Below, piece by piece: positions 46,763 through 57,633 of a stretch of 64,000 nucleotides of DNA (positions are counted from its first letter, which is position 1; every line of letters begins with the position of its first letter). The stretch lies in the NCBI RefSeq assembly GCF_019050325.1, contig NZ_VOMB01000016.1:585648-649647 (forward strand), in the 5' to 3' direction. The notes beneath the pieces are model-generated. The model saw only the letters and a program-made list of their open reading frames with translations. It was not told where the DNA came from and made no database searches. The stretch is from [Mycobacterium] fortunisiensis. GTDB taxonomy: Bacteria; Actinomycetota; Actinomycetes; Mycobacteriales; Mycobacteriaceae. Made by a program: the position numbers and the translations under genes.

Positions 46763-47999
46763 GAAGTGGGGCTCCGACAAAGCCAAACCCGAATCGGTGG
46801 GGCCCCCGCGCCGTGGGCTGAGTCCGGCGCAGCGGAAGCGCAAAGCCCGCAAGGACCAGAAGCGGCGCACCACCAGGGGCCTTTCGCTGGCCGCGCTGAT
46901 CGTCGTGCTGCTCGGGGCGGTGTTCCTGGGGTCCAAGCTGTGGCACAGCATGTCCGGCGGGGCCAACGACTATGCCGGTGACGGCGTGGCCGATGTCGTC
47001 ATCCAGGTGCATGACGGCGACTCCACGACCGCCATCGCCAAGACCCTGCAGAACCACAAGGTGGTCGCCACGGTCAAGGCCTTCGTCGAGGCGGCCGACA
47101 AGAACGAGGCGATCTCGGCGATCCAGCCCGGCTTCTACAAGGTGCGCACCGAGATTCCGGCGGCCAATGCCGTTGAGCGCCTTGCCGACCCCGAAAGCCG
47201 GGTCGGCAAGCTCACCATCCCGGAGGGGCGTCAGCTCGACGACACCGCCGACGTCAAGACCAACGCCGTCACCGACGGCATCTTCACGCTGATCTCGCAC
47301 GCCTCGTGTGTGGAACTCGACGGCAAGCAGCAGTGCGTGCCGGTCGACCAGCTGCGGGCCGCGGCGCAATCGGCCCCGCCGGCCGCGTTGGCGGTACCCG
47401 CCTGGGCGGCCGGCCCGGTCGGGGCAATGCCCAACGACCACCGGCGGCTGGAGGGCCTGATCGCGCCGGGCACGTGGAACGTCGACCCGGCGGCCTCGGC
47501 CCAGGACATCCTGTCCACCCTGATCGCGGGTAGCGCCGCCGTGTACACCCAGAGCGGTCTGCTCGATACCGCGGCGGCCATGCAGCTGTCGCCCTATCAG
47601 ATCCTCACCGTGGGATCGCTGGTGCAGCGCGAGGCCAAGCCGCAGGACTTCGACAAGGTGGCCCGGGTGATCTACAACCGGCTGGCCGAACACCGCAAGC
47701 TGGAGTTCGACTCGACGGTCAACTACCCGTTGGACCGCCAGGAAGTGGCGACCACCGACGACGATCGGGCCCTGACCACGCCGTGGAACACCTATATGAG
47801 CCAAGGTCTTCCGCAGACCCCGATCTGTTCACCCGGCACCGACGCGCTGGCCGCCGCCGAACATCCCGCGGCCGGGGACTGGTTGTACTTCGTGACCATC
47901 GACATGCAGGGCACGACGCTGTTCACCCGTGACTACGAACAGCACCTGGCCAACATCGAACTGGCGCAGCACAACGGTGTCCTCGACAGTGCCAGGTAG
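46755..47999 (+). CDS. mltG: Endolytic murein transglycosylase MltG (YceG family)
   Basis: 414 residues. A basic cytoplasmic N-terminus, one membrane helix ([22 protein letters not shown], about 42-63) and an extracytoplasmic YceG domain. The LysM-like part precedes a catalytic region with [11 protein letters not shown] (catalytic Glu in the EKET-equivalent position), [10 protein letters not shown], and DSTVNYPL; the usual NTY-GLPPTPI motif appears as [13 protein letters not shown]. It cuts nascent glycan strands and so ends peptidoglycan chains. ATG 46755. Confidence 0.93.
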   Translation: MAEKWGSDKAKPESVGPPRRGLSPAQRKRKARKDQKRRTTRGLSLAALIVVLLGAVFLGSKLWHSMSGGANDYAGDGVADVVIQVHDGDSTTAIAKTLQNHKVVATVKAFVEAADKNEAISAIQPGFYKVRTEIPAANAVERLADPESRVGKLTIPEGRQLDDTADVKTNAVTDGIFTLISHASCVELDGKQQCVPVDQLRAAAQSAPPAALAVPAWAAGPVGAMPNDHRRLEGLIAPGTWNVDPAASAQDILSTLIAGSAAVYTQSGLLDTAAAMQLSPYQILTVGSLVQREAKPQDFDKVARVIYNRLAEHRKLEFDSTVNYPLDRQEVATTDDDRALTTPWNTYMSQGLPQTPICSPGTDALAAAEHPAAGDWLYFVTIDMQGTTLFTRDYEQHLANIELAQHNGVLDSAR

Positions 48000-48798
48000 C
48001 GCCCGGAAAGCTGCGGTACTCGGCTCGCCGATCGCGCATTCGCGGTCGCCGCAACTGCATCTGGCTGCGTACCAGGCGTTGGGACTGACGTCGTGGACGT
48101 ACGAGCGCATCGAGTGCACGGCCGAGCAATTGCCCGGACTGGTCGGCGGGTTGGGGCCGGAATGGGTCGGCCTGTCGGTCACCATGCCGGGCAAGTTCGC
48201 GGCGCTCGAGTTCGCCGATCAACACACCGACCGCGCCCAGTTGGTGGGCTCGGCCAACACCCTGGTCCATCTGCCCTCGGGCGGTTGGCGGGCCGACAAC
48301 ACCGACGTCGACGGGGTGGTCGGGGCACTGGGCAGCGCCGGGGATTCGGCACTGGTCATCGGTTCCGGGGGCACGGCGCCGGCCGCGGTGGTGGCGCTGG
48401 CCGAACTCGGCGTGCAGCGGATCACCATCGTGGCGCGGGACGAGGGCAAGGCGTCGCGGCTGGTGGATCTGGCGCGCCGGTGCGGGGTGCACAGTGGCTG
48501 GTGCGAGCTCGGCGGTGCCGGTCTGCGCGACGCGGTATCCGCCGCCGACTCGGCGGTCAGCACCATCCCGGCTGTCGCGGCGGCCGGCTACGCCGACGTG
48601 CTGGCCCGGGTGCCGCGCGTGCTCGACGCCATCTACGACCCGTGGCCGACGCCGCTGGCCGCCGCGGTCGAGGCGGCTGGCGGTGAGGCAATCAACGGCC
48701 TGCAGATGCTGTTGAACCAGGCCTACGCCCAGGTGGAGCAGTTCACCGGGATGGCTGCGCCCAAATCGGCGATGAGCGAGGCACTGTCCGGGCCTTAG
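47989..48798 (+). CDS. aroE: Shikimate dehydrogenase
   Basis: 269 residues. SPIAHSRSPQLHLAAYQALG binds shikimate, SVTMPGKFAAL carries the catalytic Lys, NTDVDG the Asp, and VIGSGGTAPAAVVALAELG is the NADP fold; INGLQMLLNQA closes the site. Reduces 3-dehydroshikimate to shikimate with NADPH. GTG 47989 gives the usual N-terminus and overlaps the mltG end by 11 nt; GTG 47977 is possible. Clusters with aroC, aroK and aroB in this region. Confidence 0.95.
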   Translation: MPGSARKAAVLGSPIAHSRSPQLHLAAYQALGLTSWTYERIECTAEQLPGLVGGLGPEWVGLSVTMPGKFAALEFADQHTDRAQLVGSANTLVHLPSGGWRADNTDVDGVVGALGSAGDSALVIGSGGTAPAAVVALAELGVQRITIVARDEGKASRLVDLARRCGVHSGWCELGGAGLRDAVSAADSAVSTIPAVAAAGYADVLARVPRVLDAIYDPWPTPLAAAVEAAGGEAINGLQMLLNQAYAQVEQFTGMAAPKSAMSEALSGP

Positions 48799-48807
48799 CC
48801 TCAGTTG

Positions 48808-49230
48808 ATGGGGGTGGGGGTAGCCGCTGTCTCGATCTGGATGGTGGCGTTGAGCGCATTCGACATCCGGGAGCGCAGGTTGCCGAATTGGCTGACGCTG
48901 TCCGGGGCGGTGCTGATCGTGTGTGTTTCGGCGGTGGCCGGGCGCGGTGCCGGCGCGCTGGCCGGCGCCGCGGCATTGTCCGTGCTGTACCTCGGGGTGC
49001 ATCTGCTCTCGCCGCGGGCGATGGGCGGTGGCGACGTCAAACTGGCCGTCGGGCTGGGCGCGTTGACCGGGGCGTTCGGAGTTGACGTGTGGCTGTTGGC
49101 GGCGCTGGCCGCGCCAATGCTCACCGCGCTGTTGGCGCTCGGTGCCGCCGCACGCGGAATCCGCACGGTGCCGCACGGCCCCTCGATGTGTGTGGCGAGC
49201 GCGGCCGCGGTGGTATTGGTGCTGGCGTGA
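48808..49230 (+). CDS. Short prepilin peptidase (A24 family), Rv2551c homologue
   Basis: 140 residues with about five membrane segments. The two catalytic Asp are in FDIRERRLPN and MGGGDVKLAVGLGAL (the GxGD motif). It lacks the N-terminal methyltransferase region of full PilD proteins, like other actinobacterial short forms. It should cleave prepilin-like signal peptides of Flp/Tad-type pseudopilins encoded elsewhere. ATG 48808, with a TTG just upstream as an alternative. Confidence 0.88.
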   Translation: MGVGVAAVSIWMVALSAFDIRERRLPNWLTLSGAVLIVCVSAVAGRGAGALAGAAALSVLYLGVHLLSPRAMGGGDVKLAVGLGALTGAFGVDVWLLAALAAPMLTALLALGAAARGIRTVPHGPSMCVASAAAVVLVLA

Positions 49231-49347
49231 CGTGTCGAACGTCGGCTGGTGTTCGAACAATCGCCGGAATCTGGCACACAAGCCAACATTCGGCGGTATC
49301 GACCACGGATTTCGGCAGGCAAACCCCGACGTGGGAGAATGGCACCC

Positions 49348-50576
49348 GTGTTGCGTTGGACCACAGCTGGTGAATCCCACGGCCGCGCCCTGGTGGCCAT
49401 GCTCGAAGGGATGGTTGCCGGCGTACCCATCACCTCGGCGGAGATCGGGGCACAGCTCAAGCGTCGCCGCCTCGGCTATGGCCGGGGCGCCCGGATGAAG
49501 TTCGAACAGGATCAGGTCACCATGCTGGCCGGGGTCCGTCACGGCACCACCCTGGGCGGGCCGATCGCGATCGAGATCGGCAACACCGAATGGCCCAAGT
49601 GGGAGACCGTGATGGCACCGGATCCGGTGGATCCGGCCGAGCTGGAGAACAGCGCCCGCAACGAGCCGCTGACCCGCCCCCGCCCCGGCCACGCCGACTA
49701 CGCGGGCATGCTCAAGTACGGCTTCGACGATGCCCGCCCGGTGCTGGAACGCGCCAGCGCCCGCGAAACGGCCGCGCGGGTCGCAGCCGGCACCGTGGCG
49801 CGCGCCTTCCTGCGCGCGGCGCTGGGCGTCGAGGTGGTTTCACATGTCATCTCCATCGGCGCGTCGGCGCCCTACGACGGCCCACCGCCACAGTTCGCCG
49901 ATCTGGAGAAAATCGATGCGAGCCCGGTCCGGGCGTTTGACGAGGCCGCTGAGTCGTCGATGATCGCCGAGATCGAGGCCGCCAAGAAGGACGGCGACAC
50001 CCTCGGCGGCGTCGTCGAGGTCGTGGTCGCCGGTCTGCCGATCGGGTTGGGCTCGTTCACCAGCGGCGACAACCGCCTCGACAGTCAGCTGGCCGCCGCG
50101 GTGATGGGCATCCAGGCGATCAAGGGCGTGGAGATCGGCGACGGTTTCGAAACCGCACGCCGCCGCGGCAGCGTCGCCCACGACGAGATGTACCCCGGGC
50201 CCGACGGTGTGCTGCGCTCGACCAATCGGGCCGGCGGCCTTGAAGGCGGGATGACCAACGGTCAGCCGCTGCGGGTGCGGGCCGCGATGAAACCCATCTC
50301 GACCGTGCCGCGGGCGCTGGCCACCGTGGACATGTCCACCGGTGACGAGGCCGTGGCCATCCACCAGCGGTCCGACGTGTGTGCAGTGCCGGCGGCCGGG
50401 GTGGTCGTGGAGACCATGGTGGCACTCGTGGTGGCCCGCGCGGTGCTGGAGAAGTTCGGCGGGGACTCGCTGGCCGAGACCCGGACCAACATCGACGCCT
50501 ACCTGCGGGCGGTGCACGCGCGAGGAGCACATTCGGGCGACGCCGGGCGCGAGTCGGCGGCGCAGGCCCTGGGCTG

Positions 50577-50577
<1 letters not shown>
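49348..50577 (+). CDS. aroC: Chorismate synthase
   Basis: 409 residues. [21 protein letters not shown] is the N-terminal family signature (GESHG), [31 protein letters not shown] the central FMN and EPSP-binding region, and [14 protein letters not shown] completes it. Converts EPSP to chorismate with reduced FMN. GTG 49348 matches the M. tuberculosis start (MLRW); ATG 49339 adds three residues. The gene symbol aroF is used in M. tuberculosis. Confidence 0.97.
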
Positions 50578-52374
<1,797 letters not shown>

Positions 52375-52375
52375 T

Positions 52376-52423
52376 CGCCCGCGCCACCTGAAATCCACCT
52401 GAAATCCGCCGCCCTCGCGGGCG
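52376..52423. terminator. Convergent hairpin with tandem 11-mers in the loop
   Basis: CGCCCGCG (52376-52383) pairs with CGCGGGCG (52416-52423). The 32-nt loop contains two tandem copies of CACCTGAAATC (52385-52395 and 52396-52406). It lies between the converging aroB and Rv2536-like genes, so a bidirectional terminator is likely. Confidence 0.5.
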
Positions 52424-52430
52424 TGACCGC

Positions 52431-52997
52431 TTACTGCTTGGGCTCTTCGGGATACTCGACGGGCTGTGTGGTGTCGACGTTCTCGGTGGCGCCGTTGGCG
52501 CTCACCGCGGCGAACACATCGGTGTCGGCCCGGTCGTCGGCAGCCAGACCGTGGTGGCGCTGCCGGGGCTGCGGCGGGGCCTTGCGGTCCACCAGCCAGC
52601 GGCCCAGCGTCACGCCGGCCACCGCCACCAGGAACACCACCAGCGCGGTGAACGCCGCGAACGTGGTGAGCTCGTTGAGCAGCACATCGGTGTACAGGCT
52701 CTTGTAGAACAGCCCGATGAACCACGCGACAGCGCCGGCGACGACTCCGGCGAACAGGCCGGCGATCAGCCAGGTCATTGCCATGTCGGCGCGACGGTCC
52801 GGATCCGGGTTGCGCCGGGCATCGCTCTTCCCGTCGATCAGACCCCAGATCAGCACGCCGATGCCGAACAACGTGACCAGCGCCAGACTGAACCAGGTGG
52901 CATTCCCCGGCGAGGCGTTGATCAGTGCTCCCTGCAGTAAGCGCACGATGACCATCGCTGTTGCGAACACCACTCCGCGCAGTAACCACTTGCTCAT
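52431..52997 (-). CDS. Four-helix membrane protein, Rv2536 homologue (B-4DMT family)
   Basis: 188 residues with four membrane segments: WLLRGVVFATAMVIVRLL, FSLALVTLFGIGVLIWGLI, TWLIAGLFAGVVAGAVAWFI and FAAFTALVVFLVAVAGVTLG, then a hydrophilic tail of 55 residues. The family name used for mycobacterial relatives, B-4DMT transporter, rests on topology only; no substrate is known. It is convergent with aroB and divergent from pepQ, the same position as Rv2536. Confidence 0.85.
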   Translation of the reverse strand: MSKWLLRGVVFATAMVIVRLLQGALINASPGNATWFSLALVTLFGIGVLIWGLIDGKSDARRNPDPDRRADMAMTWLIAGLFAGVVAGAVAWFIGLFYKSLYTDVLLNELTTFAAFTALVVFLVAVAGVTLGRWLVDRKAPPQPRQRHHGLAADDRADTDVFAAVSANGATENVDTTQPVEYPEEPKQ

Positions 52998-53030
52998 GGG
53001 GGCACAGCGTAGCGAGTAGCGTCACAGACC

Positions 53031-54116
53031 GTGACTATTTCCCAGCGCAGGGATCGGCTGCGGCGTCGGCTGGCGGAATCGGGTCTGGACGCGATGTTGG
53101 TAACTGACCTGGTCAACGTGCGTTACCTGTCCGGTTTCACCGGCTCCAACGCGGCGCTGCTGATCTTCGCCGAGGATGTCGTGCCGGTGTTGGCCACCGA
53201 CGGGCGCTACCGCACCCAGGCCGCGCAGCAGGCGCCGGACGCCACGGTGGTGATCGAGCGGGCCTGTGGGTCCCATCTGGCCGGTCATGCCGCCCGTGCC
53301 GGGGCACTGCAGCTGGGCTTCGAGAGTCACGTGGTCACCGTGGACGCCTTCACGGCCCTGACGAAGGCCGCCGGAGGCGCGGTCGAATGGGTACGGGCCG
53401 CCGGCACCGTGGAGGCCCTGCGCGAGGTCAAGGACGCCGGCGAGATCGCGATGCTCCGATTGGCCTGCGAAGCCGCCGACGCGGCCCTGACCGATCTGGT
53501 CGAGCGCGGCGGTCTGCGCCCGGGACGGACCGAGCGTCAGGTGCGCAACGAGTTGGAGGCGCTGATGCTCGACCACGGCGCCGACGGGCCGTCGTTCGAG
53601 ACCATCGTGGCGGCCGGCGCGAACTCGGCCATCCCGCATCACCGGCCCACCGACGCGGTGCTGGCCGCCGGCGACTTCGTCAAGATCGACTTCGGTGCCC
53701 TGGTGGCCGGCTACCACTCCGACATGACACGCACGTTCGTGCTGGGCCCGGCCGCGGGCTGGCAGCGCGACATCTACGACCTGGTGGCCACCGCGCAGCA
53801 GGCCGGTCGCGACGCGCTGGCTCCCGGGGTGCCGCTGAGCGCGGTGGACGCCGCATCGCGCCAGGTCATCGCCGATGCCGGCTACGCGGAGCACTTCGGT
53901 CACGGGCTCGGACACGGCGTCGGCCTGCAGATCCACGAAGCGCCGGGAATCAATGCCACTGCCGCCGGTACACTGCTTGCTGGCTCTGCGGTCACCGTGG
54001 AGCCAGGTGTCTACTTGCCCGATCGCGGCGGTGTCCGCATCGAGGACACCCTGGTCGTCGGCGAGGCGGCACCCGACCTGCTTACCCGGTTCCCCAAGGA
54101 ATTGGCCATCTTGTGA
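53031..54116 (+). CDS. pepQ: Xaa-Pro aminopeptidase/dipeptidase, PepQ (M24 family)
   Basis: 361 residues. A creatinase-like N-domain (1-125) precedes the pita-bread metallopeptidase with metal ligands in KIDFGALVAGYHSDMTRTF (both Asp), HFGHGLGHGVGLQIHEAPG (His), VTVEPGVYL (Glu) and GVRIEDTLVV (Glu). It removes residues before Pro. GTG 53031 follows a TAGCGT by 8 nt and has no Shine-Dalgarno, so it may be near-leaderless. The efp gene follows 24 nt later. Confidence 0.95.
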   Translation: MTISQRRDRLRRRLAESGLDAMLVTDLVNVRYLSGFTGSNAALLIFAEDVVPVLATDGRYRTQAAQQAPDATVVIERACGSHLAGHAARAGALQLGFESHVVTVDAFTALTKAAGGAVEWVRAAGTVEALREVKDAGEIAMLRLACEAADAALTDLVERGGLRPGRTERQVRNELEALMLDHGADGPSFETIVAAGANSAIPHHRPTDAVLAAGDFVKIDFGALVAGYHSDMTRTFVLGPAAGWQRDIYDLVATAQQAGRDALAPGVPLSAVDAASRQVIADAGYAEHFGHGLGHGVGLQIHEAPGINATAAGTLLAGSAVTVEPGVYLPDRGGVRIEDTLVVGEAAPDLLTRFPKELAIL

Positions 54117-54140
54117 CGAAAACTTAGGAGCAACACCCTC

Positions 54141-54704
54141 ATGGCATCGACTGCCGACTTCAAGAACGGGCTCGTCCTGCAAATCGACGGACAGCTGTGG
54201 CAGATCGTCGAGTTTCAGCACGTCAAGCCCGGCAAGGGGCCGGCGTTCGTGCGCACGAAGCTGAAGAACGTCGTCTCGGGCAAAGTGGTCGACAAGACCT
54301 ACAACGCCGGTGTGAAGGTGGAGACCGCCACCGTCGACCGCCGCGACGCTACCTACCTCTACCGCGATGGCAGCGATTTCGTCTTCATGGACTCCGAGGA
54401 CTTCAATCAGCATCCGTTGTCCGAGGCGCTCGTCGGCCGCTTGGCCGACTTCCTGCTGGAGAGCCTGCCGGTGCAGATCGCCTTCCACGACGGCACCCCG
54501 CTGTACCTCGAGCTGCCGGTGTCGGTCGAGCTCGAAGTCACCCACACCGAGCCCGGCCTGCAGGGCGACCGCTCCAGTGCCGGCACCAAGCCCGCCACCA
54601 TGGAGACGGGCGCCGAGATCCAGGTTCCGCTGTTCATCAACACCGGCGACAAGCTCAAGGTCGACACCCGCGACGGCAGCTACCTCGGCCGCGTGAACGG
54701 CTGA
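54141..54704 (+). CDS. efp: Elongation factor P
   Basis: 187 residues, typical three-domain EF-P. Domain I carries [21 protein letters not shown] with an unmodified-type Lys in the loop (PGKG), and domain III the signature [19 protein letters not shown] and [13 protein letters not shown]. It relieves ribosome stalling at Pro stretches. AGGAG lies about 10 nt upstream of ATG 54141. The nusB gene follows after 2 nt. Confidence 0.98.
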   Translation: MASTADFKNGLVLQIDGQLWQIVEFQHVKPGKGPAFVRTKLKNVVSGKVVDKTYNAGVKVETATVDRRDATYLYRDGSDFVFMDSEDFNQHPLSEALVGRLADFLLESLPVQIAFHDGTPLYLELPVSVELEVTHTEPGLQGDRSSAGTKPATMETGAEIQVPLFINTGDKLKVDTRDGSYLGRVNG

Positions 54705-54706
54705 CG

Positions 54707-55186
54707 ATGCCTGATCGCCGCGGCGACCGGGGTCGCCACCAGGCCCGTAAACGCGCTGTCGACCTGCTATTCGAGGCCGAGGCGCGCGGTCTGACTCCGG
54801 AGGCGGTGGCCGACGGCCGGACCGCGCTGGCCGAAGACCAGGACGACGTCACCCCGCTCAACCCGTACACGGTGTCGGTGGCACGCGGTGTCACCGAGCA
54901 CGCCGCCCACATCGACGACCTGATCTCGGCGCATCTGCAGGGCTGGACGCTGGAGCGGTTGCCGGCCGTGGACCGCGCCATCCTGCGGGTGGCGGTGTGG
55001 GAACTGCTGCACGCCGAAGACGTGCCCGAACCCGTCGCGGTGGACGAGGCCGTCGAGCTCGCCAAGGAACTGTCCACCGACGAGTCGCCCGGGTTCGTCA
55101 ACGGTGTGCTCGGACAGGTGATGTTGGTGACGCCGCAGATCCGGGCCGCGTCGCAAGCAGTGCGCGGCGGCCCGGTCGACGAATAA
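54707..55186 (+). CDS. nusB: Transcription antitermination factor NusB
   Basis: 159 residues. The all-helical NusB fold: [19 protein letters not shown] (Arg-rich RNA-binding helix), [19 protein letters not shown] and [31 protein letters not shown], the diagnostic end. It joins NusE/S10 at boxA of rRNA operons. It is the last gene of the core cluster; the accessory sulfur locus starts 96 nt later. Confidence 0.96.
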   Translation: MPDRRGDRGRHQARKRAVDLLFEAEARGLTPEAVADGRTALAEDQDDVTPLNPYTVSVARGVTEHAAHIDDLISAHLQGWTLERLPAVDRAILRVAVWELLHAEDVPEPVAVDEAVELAKELSTDESPGFVNGVLGQVMLVTPQIRAASQAVRGGPVDE

Positions 55187-55225
55187 CCCCGCAAAGGTGG
55201 CCCCCCGCAGGTGACTTGGCTGTTC

Positions 55226-55231
55226 TACAGT
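55226..55231 (+). promoter_or_regulatory. Candidate -10 in the leader of the sulfur locus
   Basis: TACAGT (TANNNT), followed by 6 nt and GTG 55238, the arrangement of mycobacterial leaderless starts. It would place transcription initiation 44 nt before the SsuD-like gene. Confidence 0.45.
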
Positions 55232-55233
55232 CC

Positions 55234-55266
55234 ATGGGTGGGCTGCTGCCCCTATGCGCGTGCTGA
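55234..55266 (+). other. Short cysteine-ending reading frame in the SsuD-like leader
   Basis: ATG 55234 opens a ten-codon frame, MGGLLPLCAC, ending 15 nt before the SsuD-like GTG. In another frame GTG 55238, exactly at the expected leaderless start, begins MGCCPYARAE with tandem Cys codons 3-4 and runs into the SsuD-like gene to 55441. Leaderless short frames with Cys runs act as cysteine-responsive attenuators of sulfur genes in mycobacteria, and the downstream genes are sulfur-related. Which frame is used, if either, is open. Confidence 0.35.
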
Positions 55267-55281
55267 GTTGAAAGGGGCGGC

Positions 55282-56442
55282 GTGGACGGCTCGAACTGCA
55301 TTGGTCTGCGGATCATGTGGTACATCAACGGCGCCGACGGCGATGTGCCCTGGCAGCCGGAACACCGTGTGCCGCCTTCGCTTTCGCACCTGCGGTCGCT
55401 GGCCCACGCGCTGGACCAACTGGGCTACTACGGAGCGCTGAGCACCGCGCGCGAAACGATCGCGTTGATCGGCGACACCGAGCGCCTGCGTTTCATGATC
55501 CCGGAGTATCCCGGCGTCAAACCGCCCGCGTTGCTGGCCGAGGAAGCTCAGGTGTTCGACCACTACTCGGGCGGCCGGCTGATTTTCAACCAGGTCAACG
55601 GTGCCGATCCGGTGCTGGCCCGGTACGGCCGCTTCGCACCGAAAGCGCAGCGGTACAAGATTTCCGAGGAGTACTGGAAACTCGTCCGCTCGCTGTATCT
55701 CGACAACGCCGATGCCGTCGACGGCGAGCACTTCCGGCTCGGACCCCGCTACAAGCCGCCCATCGCCGGTCCGCGACAACGTGGGGGAGTACCGGTGTGG
55801 GGAACCGGCGCCTCGCCGGAAGGCATCGCCCACGCCGCCGAGGTGCTTGACGTCTATCTGAGTTTTCTGGCGGAACCGGCCTTGCTGGCCAACACCTTCG
55901 GCGCCATGCGTGAAGCAGCCGCGCACAACGGCCGCACCATCCCGGCCGGCGTGCTGGCCAGCGTGATCGTCCGTGACACCGATGACGACGCCTGGGCGCA
56001 CTTCGAATGGCAGCTCTCACATACCGATCCGGCCGAGATGGCACGACTGGCCGACCGGAATCTGCGCTCGTTCGGGTTCGGACCGCTGGCCGAGATGTCC
56101 AGTGGCGACGCGCAGGTCCAGTCCCGCATCGAGGCCCTGCGGTCCGGCCGCCTGCCCACCCGTGCGGACCTGGAGTTCGCGCCGGGCCTGGCCGCCGGAC
56201 TGACCACGTGGACCTCCGGGGAGCCGCCGTTCGACATTGCCGGCAAGGGTTCGGGCAACTATCTGATCGGCAGTCCCGAAACCGTCGCGAAGCTGATCAC
56301 CGAGTTGTCGGCGGAGCTGGGCATCGACACCTGGATCCTGTCCGGGTGGCCGTTGGCCGCCGAGGCGGAGCGATTCGCCCGGCAGGTGATTCCGCTGCTC
56401 GATGTGCGGTCCTACGAGCCGCCGGCTCTGGAATTGGCGTGA
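55282..56442 (+). CDS. SsuD-like FMN-dependent (alkanesulfonate) monooxygenase, LLM class
   Basis: 386 residues (SsuD of E. coli is 381). Collinear with SsuD: LAHALDQLGYYGALSTARET, GGRLIFNQVNGADPVLARYG, VIVRDTDDDAWAHFEWQL, ADLEFAPGLAAG, YLIGSPETVAKLI and LGIDTWILSGWPL, then IPLLDV. It would release sulfite from an alkanesulfonate using reduced FMN and oxygen. GTG 55282 has AAAGGGG upstream; ATG 55315 is a shorter option. The N-terminus (IGLRIMWYING) differs from SsuD, so the substrate may differ. It lies 193 nt before the GntR gene. Confidence 0.85.
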   Translation: MDGSNCIGLRIMWYINGADGDVPWQPEHRVPPSLSHLRSLAHALDQLGYYGALSTARETIALIGDTERLRFMIPEYPGVKPPALLAEEAQVFDHYSGGRLIFNQVNGADPVLARYGRFAPKAQRYKISEEYWKLVRSLYLDNADAVDGEHFRLGPRYKPPIAGPRQRGGVPVWGTGASPEGIAHAAEVLDVYLSFLAEPALLANTFGAMREAAAHNGRTIPAGVLASVIVRDTDDDAWAHFEWQLSHTDPAEMARLADRNLRSFGFGPLAEMSSGDAQVQSRIEALRSGRLPTRADLEFAPGLAAGLTTWTSGEPPFDIAGKGSGNYLIGSPETVAKLITELSAELGIDTWILSGWPLAAEAERFARQVIPLLDVRSYEPPALELA

Positions 56443-56622
56443 GCTGACGGGGCGCCCGTGACGTTTCGATCACTGCGATTGTAAATTCTGCGGTTGCCTG
56501 CGGTGGCGTAATGCCGGGCCGCCGTACGGTTTGACCTGGTAGCGCCGACGCCGCAGCGGCGCAATCGGGTAACCTGCGCCCGGGCCGAAATCCATGCGCT
56601 GCGCAGCGGCCCGACCGGCCCA

Positions 56623-56628
56623 TACCGT
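56623..56628 (+). promoter_or_regulatory. Candidate -10 of the gntR operon
   Basis: TACCGT followed by 7 nt and GTG 56636. The rest of the 193-nt gap after the SsuD-like gene holds a GCGCCG/CGGCGC hairpin but no clear GntR palindrome. Confidence 0.4.
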
Positions 56629-56635
56629 GATGTGC

Positions 56636-57400
56636 GTGCCGCAGCCCGCAGCTTCATCCGAGCCCTCAGAGCCGACGCCGATCCGTCGCCCCCGCGCCGA
56701 TCAGGCCCGCCAGGTGGCCGACGTCCTGCGTCATCAGATCTACGATGGCGCCTACGCCGATGCGTTGCCGGCCGAGTCGGACCTGGCCGCCGAATTCTTC
56801 GTCTCCCGCAACACCATCCGGGAAGCTCTCGCGGTTCTCAAGAACGAGGGTCTGATCGACCGCGGCACCAGAGTGGGCACCCATGTGGCGGCGCGCAAGT
56901 ATGACCACGGCCTCGATGCGCTGGTGGGGCTGAAGGAAACCTTCAAGGACTACGGCGATGTCCGCAACGAAGTGCGTGCCGTGCAATGGCTCTCGGCACC
57001 TCCGGCGGTCGCCCGCAAACTGGGGGTCGAGCCCGGCGCCCAGGTGGTGTTCATCGAGCGGTTGCGATACCTCGCCGAGCTCCCCGTGTCGTTGGACCTG
57101 ACCTACCTGGCCCCCGACGTCGGGGCGCAGGTGATCGCTCATTCGCTGGAGAGCAACGACATCTTCGCGCTCATCGAGCGGGTCAGTGGTCAGCGTCTGG
57201 GTGGGGCAAGCCTTGCCCTGGAGGCGGTTTCAGCCGACCCGCATTCCGCGGCAACCCTGCAGGTGCCGGCCGGCTCGGCGCTGTTGATGGCCGAACGGCT
57301 GACCAGTCTGGACGACGGCAGGCCCGTCGATCTGGAGTACATCCGGATGCGTGGTGATCGAATCACCATGCGCGGCAACCTCGTAAGGAGAGATGCATGA
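56636..57400 (+). CDS. GntR family regulator, HutC/UTRA type
   Basis: 254 residues. The winged helix is RQVADVLRHQIYDGAYADAL and ESDLAAEFFVSRNTIREALAVL, followed by GLIDRGTRVGTHV. The C-terminal UTRA effector domain contains VVFIERLRYLAELPVSLDLTYL and a VEYIRMRGDRITMRGNL-like end. GTG 56636 is preferred as a leaderless start; ATG 56630 and ATG 56594 are alternatives. It heads the ferredoxin-ABC-flavoprotein operon by a 4-nt overlap, so it probably senses a substrate of that system and represses it. Confidence 0.87.
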   Translation: MPQPAASSEPSEPTPIRRPRADQARQVADVLRHQIYDGAYADALPAESDLAAEFFVSRNTIREALAVLKNEGLIDRGTRVGTHVAARKYDHGLDALVGLKETFKDYGDVRNEVRAVQWLSAPPAVARKLGVEPGAQVVFIERLRYLAELPVSLDLTYLAPDVGAQVIAHSLESNDIFALIERVSGQRLGGASLALEAVSADPHSAATLQVPAGSALLMAERLTSLDDGRPVDLEYIRMRGDRITMRGNLVRRDA

Positions 57401-57624
57401 CGCTGGTCAATCAGCGGGCCGATGTCCCGGTGACGATCGACGAATCCCTGTGTATCGAAGGCTGCACCTTGTGCGTCGACGTGTGCCCGCTCGATTCCCT
57501 TGCCATCAACCCTGACAACGGCAAGGCCTACATGCACGTCGACGAGTGCTGGTACTGCGGCCCCTGCGCCGCTCGCTGCCCCACCGGCGCGGTCACCGTC
57601 AACATGCCCTACCTCATCCGCTAG
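57397..57624 (+). CDS. Dicluster 4Fe-4S ferredoxin, AprB-like
   Basis: 75 residues with two complete cluster motifs: C19-x3-C23-x2-C26-x3-C30-P and C51-x2-C54-x2-C57-x3-C61-P. The sequence around the second, AYMHVDECWYCGPCAARCP, closely parallels the AYNREPDMCWECYSCVKMCP region of APS reductase beta subunit (AprB), including the Trp; the long AprB C-terminal tail is missing. It would carry electrons to or from the AprA-like flavoprotein at the end of the operon. ATG 57397 overlaps the gntR stop. Confidence 0.85.
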   Translation: MTLVNQRADVPVTIDESLCIEGCTLCVDVCPLDSLAINPDNGKAYMHVDECWYCGPCAARCPTGAVTVNMPYLIR

Positions 57625-57633
57625 AGGACCGAA

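Noticed and set aside
49235..49256. Possible second LexA box: TCGAAC and GTTCGA upstream of aroC.
   Set aside because: The half-sites are 10 bp apart, not 4, so LexA would not bind as a dimer in the usual way.
52385..52406. Tandem CACCTGAAATC copies as a regulatory site.
   Set aside because: They sit inside the loop of a terminator-like hairpin between convergent genes, with no gene start nearby.
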